DNA of 64,000 nt from Pseudonocardia oroxyli. Lineage in GTDB: Bacteria > Actinomycetota > Actinomycetes > Mycobacteriales > Pseudonocardiaceae. The stretch is from assembly GCF_900102195.1 (NCBI RefSeq), contig NZ_FNBE01000012.1:153292-217291 (forward strand), given 5' to 3'. Positions within the stretch are counted from its first letter, which is position 1; the number at the start of each line of letters is the position of its first letter. Below the pieces are notes generated by a model. It was given only the letters and a program-made list of their open reading frames with translations. It was not told where the DNA came from and ran no database searches. Positions 54,181-62,610 of the stretch are shown piece by piece. The position numbers were made by a program, and so were the translations under genes.

Positions 54181-54857
54181 GACGAGAACCGCAGGTGGAA
54201 GCGGAACCGTTCGGGGTCGAGCAGGCTGGTGACCTGCTCGACGAGGGCGCCGTCCGCCGCCCGCGTGACCCGGACGGCCTGCAGGAACGGCGTGCCGGGG
54301 GCGCGGTCGAGCAGCGCGGCGTCCGCGGCGTCGAGCGGCACCACGGAGATCGTCTGCTCGCCCTCGACCCCGCGCAGGCCCGCGGCCGCCAGCGTGGCCG
54401 TGATCGAGTCGTCGACGAGTCCGGTCGCGGGCACCGCCGAGGCGGGGATCAGCGCGGTCTCCAGCGAGACGGGCCGCCCGGCCGCGCTGCGGCGGCGGCG
54501 GACCACCACGAGACCGTCCGCCTCGGCGAGGTCGATGCCCAACAGCTCCACGGTGGCGTCCGCGCCGCTGTCGGCCAGCGCCCGCGCCCAGCCGATCTCC
54601 TGGTCGAGCGGCGCGCCGTCGAACGTGACGAACGAGCCGACCCCGGTCTCGGTGGTGATCAGGTCCTGTTTCTGCAGCTCGGCGAGCGCGCTGCGCACGG
54701 TCCCGCGGGACACGCTGTACCGCGCGGCGAGCTGGTTCTCCCCCGGGAGGCGGTCGCCGCGGGAGAGCCGCCCCGAGCGGATGTGCGCGGCGAGGTCGGA
54801 GACCAGCCGCGAGCGCTTGGAGTGGCGGACCTGTTCGGGCACGACACTGTTGTACAT
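54177..54857 (-). CDS. GntR/HutC-family regulator
   Basis: This 226-residue regulator has a winged helix ending in NQLAARYSVSRGTVRSALAELQKQ split around residues 45-68, followed by a UTRA effector domain. I chose Met at 54857 (MYNSVVPEQ) because the alternative ATG at 54869 lies inside the palindrome ATGAACCTGTTCAT. It is first in the operon with the glycohydrolase, permease and kinase genes, which it presumably controls in response to a sugar or nucleoside. Confidence 0.88.
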   Translation of the reverse strand: MYNSVVPEQVRHSKRSRLVSDLAAHIRSGRLSRGDRLPGENQLAARYSVSRGTVRSALAELQKQDLITTETGVGSFVTFDGAPLDQEIGWARALADSGADATVELLGIDLAEADGLVVVRRRRSAAGRPVSLETALIPASAVPATGLVDDSITATLAAAGLRGVEGEQTISVVPLDAADAALLDRAPGTPFLQAVRVTRAADGALVEQVTSLLDPERFRFHLRFSS

Positions 54858-54869
54858 GAACCTGTTCAT
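54856..54869. promoter_or_regulatory. GntR-type operator ATGAACCTGTTCAT
   Basis: This perfect 14-bp palindrome lies at the start of the GntR gene, inside an AT-rich patch (TGTACATGAACCTGTTCATA). Its position over the start fits autorepression by the GntR protein. Confidence 0.6.
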
Positions 54870-54889
54870 ACCTGTCTACTGTCAGTGGA

Positions 54890-55079
54890 GGGATCGGCAG
54901 AACGCAGGAGACGAGCCGTCCAGGTCGCGAGGCGAAGGGTGTCTCGAGCACGGCACCTCGCGTCAGTCCTTCTCCGGGCTGCGCAAACGCGCTCGCGAGG
55001 AAGGCCCCGCGGCGTGCTCGAGCCCCGCTCCAGGCGGCCGCCTTCGAGCCCGTCGAAGGCGACCGAGCGGGTCAAGGCC
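54890..55079. other. Intergenic stretch with no recognisable gene
   Basis: I see no credible coding sequence here. CTCGAGCACG (54943-54952) and CGTGCTCGAG (55013-55022) form inverted copies about 60 bp apart. The stretch probably belongs to the eroded left end of the IS481-type element, but no terminal repeat matching its right end can be identified. Confidence 0.4.
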
Positions 55080-56606
55080 CCTGACGGTCGCGGTGCAGGC
55101 GACACTGGAGGCGTCCGGGCTCGACCACGACCCGAAGCTCATCACCGACCACTCCCGCTACGCGGTCGCCTTACACGCCGCGCCCGGAGAGACAGCCCGC
55201 GATGCGATCACCGTCTTCGACAAGACCGTGGCCGCTCACGGTGTGCCGCAAAGGCCTCTCTCGGACAACGGGCTCGCACTCAACCCGTCGCGTCGCGGCC
55301 TGGTCGGACAGCTCGTCTCACAACCCCTGGCCGGCACGTTGCCCCAGATCCAGGCCCGGATCGACGCATCTCACCACATCGACACCGGAAGCCCCCACCA
55401 GGGACTCCCGGGCGCACCACACCGGCGACCGCGTGGGAGGCCACCTCGAAGGCCGACCCGCCCCGAGCACGCGTTCGGACAGGTCCTGGTCGTCAGCGAC
55501 GGCGACCAGCCCGGCGACACGATCATCATCACCGACCTCGACGGCGAGATCCTCGCCGAACGCACCAGACCCGCGGCATCAGCTACGTCGGGAACGGCCG
55601 CCCACGCGGCCGCCGCCCGAAGTACCGGAAACCGTCACCGAGGTCCTGGCTCTGGCTCAGAAGCGGTGGTGCGGCGGGTCAGCTGAGCAGGATGTGTCGG
55701 TGGAGCAGTGCGAAGCCGGCTCGGCCGTACATCTGTCGCTTGAGCAGTTTGACCTTCGTGTTCGTGCCCTCGATGGGGCCGTTGCTGTAGGGCAGGGTCA
55801 ACCCGGCGACGACTGCGGGAAGGTCCTTGCGCAGCCCACGGACGAACCCGTGGAGGGCGGGAAGGTCGCTGTCGTCGACGGCGCTCATCCAGCCGTGTAG
55901 GTCTTCACCGCGCCGTTCGGTGAGCAGCGCCGCGAAGTCGCGGACGCGCCCGAGCGATGACCATGGTCATGTAGCGGCGGCCACGACACAGCGCCACGTC
56001 GTCCACGCTGAGCACCGGCGGGACCGGGCTGGTGGTCTCCGGCAGCGGGAGCGTCATCAGAGTCCGCAGGACCGTCGAGCGGGACACCGTGACCCCGAGC
56101 AGGCCCAGCACCGCGGAACCGGCCCGTCCGGCGAGCCGGACCGCGGTCTGCCCGATCATCCCGGTCAACCGGACGGTGCGTCGCGCATAGCGGGCCGCCA
56201 GCAGGGGGACCTGCTCCCTGAACGTCCGCTGCGGACAAGTCCGCCCGGTGCAGACCAGCCGCCGCACGCGTAGCTCCACCGCCATCGGTCGACCCGCGAC
56301 GGGCAGGTCGCTCAGATGTCGGAGCTGCCAGGCGTGCACCCGCCGTGACCGCGTCCCGCAGGACGGGCACGGCGCTTCCGCCCCCGCACTGCGGGCTCGC
56401 ACCCGCACTACCGCGTCGGCGAGGGCCAACTCCTCGACCACCAGCGAGGACAACCCGGGGAACAGGAGCTCGTCAAGATCACGACCGCACCTGGGCCACA
56501 CTCACAGACCGTGCCGGTTCACCCGTCCGTGACACGCCACAGGACGCACCACCGCTTCTGAGCCAGACCCGGAGTCCTGACACACCAACCGTCACAGATG
56601 TCCTGA
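55080..56606 (+). pseudogene. Decayed IS481-type transposase, interrupted by an ISL3 element
   Basis: The plus strand holds the remains of an integrase core: ITDHSRYAVALHAAPGETA, then FDKTVAAHGVPQRPLSDNGLALNPSRRGLVGQLV. The reading frame then changes (TPATAWEAT and GISYVGNGRPRGRRPK in another frame). The 3' end is split by the ISL3 insertion. Joining 55647 to 56579 restores a tail reading TVTEVLTHQPSQMS stop, as in IS481 proteins. Repeats of the TGTCAGGACAT type just beyond (56598-56640) resemble an IS481 right end. The N-terminal part is lost. Confidence 0.75.
55648..56570 (-). mobile_element. Internally deleted ISL3-family insertion sequence
   Basis: The 923-bp element is bounded by 26-bp terminal inverted repeats (55648-55673 and 56545-56570) that match at 25 positions, starting GGCTCTGGCTCAGAAGCGG. 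The flanks GAGGTCCT and GGAGTCCT are a 6-of-8 match, consistent with the 8-bp target duplication of this family. Inside are minus-strand transposase pieces. The N-terminal part (55905-56501) has a zinc-finger-like CPSCGTRSRRVH and LSVDDVALCRGR. The C-terminal part (from about 55920 down to 55679) has GLTLPYSNGPIEGTNTKVKLLKRQMYGR. The catalytic core between them is missing, so it cannot move itself. Confidence 0.85.
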
Positions 56607-56669
56607 TGCAGAACCGTCACCCATGTCCTGACACATCCCGACACGACGGGCGGCGACTCGCTCCACAAT

Positions 56670-56685
56670 TCGAACATATGTTCGC
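56670..56685. promoter_or_regulatory. SOS (LexA) box upstream of the HNH gene
   Basis: TCGAACATATGTTCGC matches the actinobacterial LexA operator TCGAAC-N4-GTTCGA at all but the last base. It lies 31 bp before the HNH gene start, next to TATGAG/TATGAT hexamers that could be the -10 element. Several mycobacterial 13E12-family genes are LexA-controlled in the same way. Confidence 0.8.
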
Positions 56686-56716
56686 TTTAAGCGCTATGAG
56701 CTGCTATGATGTCCGC

Positions 56717-57889
56717 ATGACCACGACCCTCGCGGACCCTCCCGCAGCGACAGGCACCATGCCGTCGCGGGAGGAGCGGGCCGCAGGGTTCGGGCGGATC
56801 GAGCGGCTGGTCGCGCTGCGGAACCGGATCGACGCGGAGATCGCCGAGGAGGTCCGGGCGGCGGCGCAGCGGGAGGTCGAGGCCCGGCTGGAGGAGGCGC
56901 TCGCCGATCCCGAACGGGCCGAGGCGGGCATCGTCGGGCAGGTCGGGCTCGCGTTGCGGGTCTCACCGACCCGGGCGCGCACCCAGTTGCGGCTCGCCCG
57001 CGATCTGCACGCCGGGTTGGACAAGGTGCGGGAGGCGTTCTCCGCGGGGGAGCTCGACGAGCGTCGGGTCGCCGCGATCGTCGCGGCCGCCAGACACCTC
57101 GACCCGACCCAGCGCGCCGAGCTGGACCGCCGGCTCTCCGCCCACGACCTGCCGATGCTCGGCGTGCGCAAGGTTGCGGACCTCGCCCGGACGGTTGCGG
57201 CGGCGGTGGCACCGGAAGCCTTCGCCGAACGCGCCCGTGCCGCCCGCCGCGACCGGCACGTCGCGATCAGCCCGGCCGAAGACGGGATGGCGGTGTTGCG
57301 GGCATTGTTGCCGATGGAGCAGGCCATCACCTGCTACGCCGCGCTGCGCAAGGCGGTCACCGAACACTGGGTCGGGGCCGAGCCGGTCACCCGCACCCGC
57401 GGACAGATCATGGCCGACACCCTCGTCGAACGCCTCACCGGAGAGTCTGTAGCCACACCGACGCAGGTGGAGATCCAAGTCCTCGTACCGGTCGAGTCCC
57501 TCCTCGACCGCGACTCCCCGCTGCCCGCCGAAATCCCCGGGTTCGGGCCCACCACTCTGCTGGACGAGGCCACCTGTGTGGGGTGGCGGCGGCTGGTCAC
57601 CCGGGACGGCATCGTGATCGGCGGTGACTCCCGCCGTCGCGCCTTCGGTGGGGTGCTGGCCGACTGGATCCGCGCCCGGGACCGCGGCCGCTGCACCGAA
57701 CCCGGTTGTGACGCCCCCATCGAGCACCTCGACCACCGCAGACGCTGGTCGGAGGGTGGCGCGACGAGCCTGGACAACGGCCGCGGCACCTGCGCGTTCC
57801 ACAACCAGCTGCGTGAACAACCAGGCTGGCACCTCACCGACCACACCACCACGACCCCCACCGGCCGCCGCTACACCCTCCGCACGTAG
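56717..57889 (+). CDS. 13E12-type DUF222 HNH endonuclease-like protein
   Basis: This 390-residue protein has an N-terminal DUF222 helical domain (residues about 15-290) and a C-terminal HNH site: GRCTEPGCDAPIEHLDHRRRWSEGG then LDNGRGTCAFHNQL (split between residues 325 and 365). The family is repeated in actinobacterial genomes and linked to mobile DNA. The start at 56717 (MTTTLADPP) is chosen because upstream ATGs fall in the SOS box. It lies between two IS481-type remnants. Confidence 0.9.
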   Translation: MTTTLADPPAATGTMPSREERAAGFGRIERLVALRNRIDAEIAEEVRAAAQREVEARLEEALADPERAEAGIVGQVGLALRVSPTRARTQLRLARDLHAGLDKVREAFSAGELDERRVAAIVAAARHLDPTQRAELDRRLSAHDLPMLGVRKVADLARTVAAAVAPEAFAERARAARRDRHVAISPAEDGMAVLRALLPMEQAITCYAALRKAVTEHWVGAEPVTRTRGQIMADTLVERLTGESVATPTQVEIQVLVPVESLLDRDSPLPAEIPGFGPTTLLDEATCVGWRRLVTRDGIVIGGDSRRRAFGGVLADWIRARDRGRCTEPGCDAPIEHLDHRRRWSEGGATSLDNGRGTCAFHNQLREQPGWHLTDHTTTTPTGRRYTLRT

Positions 57890-57963
57890 ACCCGGCGCCG
57901 AGAGCGCAAGATCATGCCCAAGCGTCTCGCCCGCGTGCTCCGCGCAGCGGGTTCCGCAGCTGC

Positions 57964-58937
57964 GTGTACCGCGCGGGCCGGCAACGGCGCCCGCGGGCGA
58001 CTGGTCCCGCGAGTCCCCGCCGCCTGATCGTGGCGCGCTGGCTCGGTGGTTGGCCCGCGCCCCGTATCGCCGAACAGCTCGGCATCTCCCGGGCCACCGT
58101 TCACAAGTGGATCAACCGCTACCGGGCCCAGGGATGGGACGGGTTGGCCGGTCGCTCCTCCCGCCCGCACCACAGCCCCACCCGCACCCCGGGCGAGGTC
58201 GAGGACCGGGTCCTGGCCCTGCGCGCCACGGCCCGGCGCGGGCCGGTGTTCCTCGCCCGTGAGCTCGGCATGGTCGCCTCCACCGTCGGGCGGATCCTGC
58301 GCCGCCACCAGGTGATGCCGCTACGCGCACTCGACCCGATCACCGGGGCTCCGGTCCGCCGACAGCACCCCGGGCGCCGCTACGAACACCCCCGACCAGG
58401 AGATCTGGTCCACGTCGATGTCAAGAAACTCGGTCGAGTCCCCGACGGCGGTGCCTGGCGACTGCACGGGCGCAGCGAGCAGGTCCGCGGCCGCAAGGTC
58501 CACGGCCGAGCACTCGGCTACTACTTCCTCCACGTCGCCGTCGACGACCACTCCCGGCTCGCCTACGTCGAAGCCCTGCCCGACGAACGCGACCTGACCT
58601 CGGCCGGGTTCCTGCGCCGCGCCACCGCCTGGTCCGCCGGCCACGGCGTGACCGGGCAGCGGGTCTTGACCGACAACGCCCGTGTCTACCGGGCTGGACC
58701 CACGCGTGTGTCGAGCTCGGGATCCGGCGGCGTTTCACCCGCCCGCACCGCCCGTGGACGAACGAGAAGGCGGAGCGGTTCAACCGGACCCTGCAAGACG
58801 AGTTCGCCTACGCCCGAGCATGGCTGTCCAACACCGAACGCCTCGCCGCACTCGACAGCTGGGTCCAGGACTACAACACTCGACGAGCCCACTCCGCCCT
58901 CGGCGGCCACCCACCCATCACCCGGCTCACCACCTGA
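57964..58937 (+). pseudogene. IS481-family transposase, frameshifted
   Basis: The first part has a helix-turn-helix (RIAEQLGISRATVHKWINRY), LVHVDVKKLGRVPDGG with the first catalytic Asp, VDDHSRLAYVEALPDE and VLTDNARVYRAG with the second Asp. Near 58690 the frame shifts. The other frame continues WTHACVELGIRRRFTRPHRP, then TNEKAERFNRTLQDEFAYAR with the catalytic Glu, to a stop at 58937. All DDE residues survive across two frames, so either a recent frameshift or a sequencing error is possible. The end GTCGACAACCTGATGGGTC (58952-58970) may be its right terminus. Confidence 0.8.
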
Positions 58938-59027
58938 GCCGGTCGACAACCTGATGGGTCACCACACCTAGAGCCGGCGGACAGGTCGCGGGGTGCGTCG
59001 GCGCGCCGAGAGGCGCACCATCGAGCC

Positions 59028-60179
59028 GTGACCACCACCCTCCCGCAGCTGCCGTTCGATCGTCCGGGGGTGCTGGATATCGCCCCGCTCTACGCCGAGC
59101 TGCGCGAACGCGCCCCGGTCACCGCCGTGCGCACCGCGACCGGGGACCCGGCCTGGCTGGTCACCGGCTATGCGGAGTGTCGGGCGCTGTTCGCCGACCC
59201 GCGGCTCGGCCGGAGCCACCCGGACCCCGCGAACGCCTCCCGGGTGTCCGGCTCCGCGATCCTCGGCGGCCCGATGATGGGCGACCCCGAGACCGAGCAC
59301 GCCCAGCACCAGATCATGCGCAAGCTCCTCGCGCCCGCCTTCTCGGCGCGGCGGATGCAGCGGCTGCGCGGGCACGTGGACGCACTCGTCGCCGCGACGC
59401 TCGACGACCTGCAGGCCCACGGGTCCCCCGCCGACCTGCACGAGCTCGTCTCGCTGCCGATCCCGATCCTGGTCATCTGCGAGCTGCTCGGCGTGCCCTA
59501 CGCCGACCGGGACCGGTTCCGCGCCTGGTCAGAGGGCGCCGGGCGGCTCGACGACCCCGCGTTCGCCCAGAAGTCGCTGTACGCGCTGGTCCAGTACGTG
59601 CAGGGGCTGATCGAGCGCAAGCGCGCCGACCCGGGCGAGGACGTCCTGACCGACCTCGCCGCCGCGGGCCCCGAGCACGACGGCCGCAGCGCCGGGCTGG
59701 CCGCCGCCCTCCTGTTCGCGGGGCACGAGACCACGGTGACCCGCATCGACGTCGGGACCCTCCTGCTCCTGCGACAGCAGCGGTGGGAGCCCGCGGGCCC
59801 GGAGGTCGTCGAGGAGATCCTGCGCCTGGCCGCCCCCGGCGGCAGCGGGCTGCCCCGCTACGCGCACGCCGACGTCGAGATCGCGGGCGTGACGATCCGC
59901 CAGGGGGACTGCGTGGTCCTCGCCCCCGCCGCGGCGAACCGGGACCCGGGCACCTTCGCCGCGCCGGAGGCGTTCGAGCCCGGCCGGGACACCGCGCACC
60001 TGTCCTTCGGCTACGGCCCGCGCTTCTGCATCGGCGCGAGCCTCGCCCGGGTGGAGCTGCAGGCCGTGTTCACGGCCCTGCCCGCCCGCTTCCCCACCCT
60101 CCAGGTGGTCCCGGGCGAGCTCCGCCTGCGCGCGGACCTCCTCACCGGCGGCCTGGACGCCCTCCCCGTCACCTGGTGA
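59028..60179 (+). CDS. Cytochrome P450
   Basis: This 383-residue bacterial class I P450 has an I-helix oxygen-activation motif LLFAGHETTVT (near residue 228), the K-helix ExxR as EILR and the heme-cysteine loop FGYGPRFCIG (near residue 327). It needs ferredoxin and reductase partners, which are not adjacent. It is GTG-started. Its stop directly abuts the stop of the convergent SDR gene. The substrate is unknown. Confidence 0.92.
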   Translation: MTTTLPQLPFDRPGVLDIAPLYAELRERAPVTAVRTATGDPAWLVTGYAECRALFADPRLGRSHPDPANASRVSGSAILGGPMMGDPETEHAQHQIMRKLLAPAFSARRMQRLRGHVDALVAATLDDLQAHGSPADLHELVSLPIPILVICELLGVPYADRDRFRAWSEGAGRLDDPAFAQKSLYALVQYVQGLIERKRADPGEDVLTDLAAAGPEHDGRSAGLAAALLFAGHETTVTRIDVGTLLLLRQQRWEPAGPEVVEEILRLAAPGGSGLPRYAHADVEIAGVTIRQGDCVVLAPAAANRDPGTFAAPEAFEPGRDTAHLSFGYGPRFCIGASLARVELQAVFTALPARFPTLQVVPGELRLRADLLTGGLDALPVTW

Positions 60180-60950
60180 TCAGGTCATCACCACGCCGCC
60201 GTCGACCGAGAGGGTCTGGCCGGTGACGTTCGCGGCGCGGTCGGAGAGCAGGAAGGCGACGGCCTCCGCGACGTCCCCGGGAGTCTGCGGCCTGCCCATG
60301 GGCACCATCGCGCCCACGAACCCGTCGAAGATCTGCTGCGGCGTCGCGTCCGCGTAGGCGGGGTCGTTCGCGCGCAGCCACTCGCTCGTCGTGCGCCACA
60401 TGTCCGTCCAGACCAGACCGGGCATCACGCAGTTCGCCCGGATCCCGGTCGGCGCGCCGACGCGGGCGAGGACGTGGGTCAGCTCGATCACCGCCGCCTT
60501 CGACGGCCCGTAGTCGGCGAGCATCTCCATGCCGAGCCGCGCCCCGATCGACGCGACCGTGGCGATGGCGCCGGGCCTGCCCGCCCGCCGTCGGACGAAC
60601 TCCTGGCAGGTCACGAACGTGCCGCGGGTGTTCACGGCGGACGTGCGGTCCCACTGCTCGTCGGACAGCTCGGCGAACGGCACGAAGAGCCCGACGCCCG
60701 CCACCGTGGCCACCGCGGTGACCTCGCCGGGCAGCCGGTCGGCCTGGTCGAAGGCCGCGCGGACCGAGGCCCGGTCGCGGACGTCGCAGACGGCGTGGGC
60801 GACCGTGGCACCCTCCGCGGCCAGCTTCCCGGCGATCTCGGCGAGCCGGTCGCCGTCGAGATCGGTCAGGAGGACCGGCTGCTCGGTGGCGAGGCGGGCG
60901 GCCACGGCGGACCCGAGCCCGCCCGCGGCCCCGGTGACGAGAACGGTCAC
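60180..60950 (-). CDS. Short-chain dehydrogenase/reductase
   Basis: This 256-residue classical SDR has TGAAGGLG (residues 7-14), VAGVG in the NAG position, catalytic YGPSK, and a C-terminal SDR ending in NVTGQTLSVDGG. The GTG start overlaps the stop of the NTF2-like gene, so they are coupled. It probably oxidises a hydroxylated intermediate; the substrate is unknown. Confidence 0.9.
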   Translation of the reverse strand: MTVLVTGAAGGLGSAVAARLATEQPVLLTDLDGDRLAEIAGKLAAEGATVAHAVCDVRDRASVRAAFDQADRLPGEVTAVATVAGVGLFVPFAELSDEQWDRTSAVNTRGTFVTCQEFVRRRAGRPGAIATVASIGARLGMEMLADYGPSKAAVIELTHVLARVGAPTGIRANCVMPGLVWTDMWRTTSEWLRANDPAYADATPQQIFDGFVGAMVPMGRPQTPGDVAEAVAFLLSDRAANVTGQTLSVDGGVVMT

Positions 60951-61537
60951 GGGATCTCCCGCGCGATCTCGGGGGCCAGCAGCTCGGCCGCGCGGGCGGC
61001 GGTGATCACGTCGACGGGGTCGACCTCGGTGACCTGGCGGGAGGCCCCGTCCTCGTACACGTGCTCGCCGATCAGCCTGCCGTGCTCGTCGTAGGGCCAG
61101 ACGAACGCGAGGGTGCGCTGGAGCAGGACGACGTCCCCGCCGGACCGCACCGAGCCGAAGACGCTCTCGCCGAGCATGGCGCTGGGCACGAACTGGCGGA
61201 ACACGACCTCGCCGGAGAACCCGCGGTCGTTGACCGCGATGTCCTGCTCGGCGACCCACATGACCAGTGCGTCGGCCGCCACGAGGGACTCGTAGAAGGC
61301 GGTGACCTCGGCCATGCCGTCGATCACCAGCGACTGGCCGCCCTCGTGCAGGCGGTACACGGGCTCCTCGACGGTCATGGTCGGGGCGAGCAGCTCGTGA
61401 TAGCGGCCCGCGACCTCGAGCAGGCCGTGCAGCCGGTAGTTCTTCAAGATCGCGCGGTGGCGGGGGTTCTCGGTGTTCTCGAGCTGCTTCTCCAGACCGG
61501 CGAACATGGTGGTGAACTCGTGGTCGTAGCGACTCAT
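60947..61537 (-). CDS. SnoaL/NTF2-like domain protein
   Basis: This 196-residue protein has an NTF2-like cone: NYRLHGLLEVAGRYHELLAP, then VMWVAEQDIAVNDRGFSGEV and LAFVWPYDEHGRLIGEHVYED. The ATG at 61537 (MSRYDHEFTTMF) has a GAGGAG ribosome site. Such proteins are isomerases, dehydratases or hydroxylase partners in small-molecule pathways. It is divergent from a LysR gene across 155 bp. Confidence 0.78.
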   Translation of the reverse strand: MSRYDHEFTTMFAGLEKQLENTENPRHRAILKNYRLHGLLEVAGRYHELLAPTMTVEEPVYRLHEGGQSLVIDGMAEVTAFYESLVAADALVMWVAEQDIAVNDRGFSGEVVFRQFVPSAMLGESVFGSVRSGGDVVLLQRTLAFVWPYDEHGRLIGEHVYEDGASRQVTEVDPVDVITAARAAELLAPEIAREIP

Positions 61538-61692
61538 GCGGGCTCCTCGTCGAGCGTTCGGGACGCCGACCACGGTCGCCCGCCCCTGCCGCCGCGGTCC
61601 ATGACACGAACCGGCCACAGCGTGAACCGATCGGCTAACGCCGCAGGTCACAGGGTCGCGCTGACGTGACGCGGGCCACTATGCTGGTCGCG

Positions 61693-62610
61693 ATGGACCT
61701 CAACCTGCACCAGGCGCGCTACCTCGTCGCAGTGGTCGACGAGGGCCACTTCGGGCGCGCGGCCGAGCGGCTGTTCGTGAGCCCGCCCGCGTTGAGCAAG
61801 CAGGTGCGGGCGCTGGAGCGTGCACTCGGCGCGGAGCTCGTCGACCGCACCGCGCACCCGGTCCGACCCACCGCCGCGGGCGAGCTCTTCCTCGCCGAGG
61901 CACGCGATGCCCTCGCCGCGGCGGACCGCGCGATCGCCGCGGTGCGCCGACACCGGCAGGAACGGGCGGGCACGCTCCGGCTCGGGTTCATGACGGCCTC
62001 GGCCGGACAGGCCGTGCAGCAGGTGCTCGACCAGGTCCGGCGCGCCACCGAGTGCACCGTCCGCCTCGTCCAGCTGGGTTGGTCCGAGCAGGTCGAGGCG
62101 GTCCGCGCGGGCCGGGTCGACGCGGCGGTGGTGCGGCCGCCCTTCGCAGACACGTCGGGACTCCGGCTGGACGTGCTCCGGCTGGAGCCCCGTGTCGTCG
62201 CGCTGCCCGTCGGGCACCGGCTCGCGGCGCGGGCCTCGGTCCGCCTCGCCGAGCTCGACGGGCTGCCCCACGTCGCGGACGACGAGGTGGACCAGCGCTG
62301 GGTGCGATGGTGGGCGTGCGACCCGCGGCCGAGCGGTGTGCCGGTGCGCTACGGGCCCGTCGTGCACACCATGGACGAGCTGCTCGAGGTCGTGGCCGCG
62401 GACCAGGCCGTCGCGATCACCGGAGGGTCGGTGCCGGACGGTCACCGACACCCCGGCGTCGCGTTCGTCCCGGTGCAGGACGTGGCCCCCTGCCCGATCT
62501 CGCTGTGCACGCGCGCAGGTGACCGGGCGCCGCCCGTGGTCGCGCTGCGCCGCGCGGTGCTGGAGTCAGCCGGCCAGGAGCCGCCCGGCGTTCGGGACGA
62601 CCGGGGGTAG
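61693..62610 (+). CDS. LysR-family regulator
   Basis: This 305-residue LysR protein has N-terminal winged helix MDLNLHQARYLVAVVDEGHF then GRAAERLFVSPPALSKQVRALE, followed by a substrate-binding domain. ATG 61693 is the usual LysR opening. It is divergent from the NTF2-like/SDR pair, its likely target. Its 3' end overlaps the convergent nicE by 45 bp, so control of nicotinate genes is also possible. Confidence 0.88.
   Translation: MDLNLHQARYLVAVVDEGHFGRAAERLFVSPPALSKQVRALERALGAELVDRTAHPVRPTAAGELFLAEARDALAAADRAIAAVRRHRQERAGTLRLGFMTASAGQAVQQVLDQVRRATECTVRLVQLGWSEQVEAVRAGRVDAAVVRPPFADTSGLRLDVLRLEPRVVALPVGHRLAARASVRLAELDGLPHVADDEVDQRWVRWWACDPRPSGVPVRYGPVVHTMDELLEVVAADQAVAITGGSVPDGHRHPGVAFVPVQDVAPCPISLCTRAGDRAPPVVALRRAVLESAGQEPPGVRDDRG

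Noticed and set aside
54943..55022. CTCGAGCACG / CGTGCTCGAG inverted copies as terminal repeats of an element
   Set aside because: They are only 10 bp long, 60 bp apart, and match neither end of the ISL3 nor the IS481 element.
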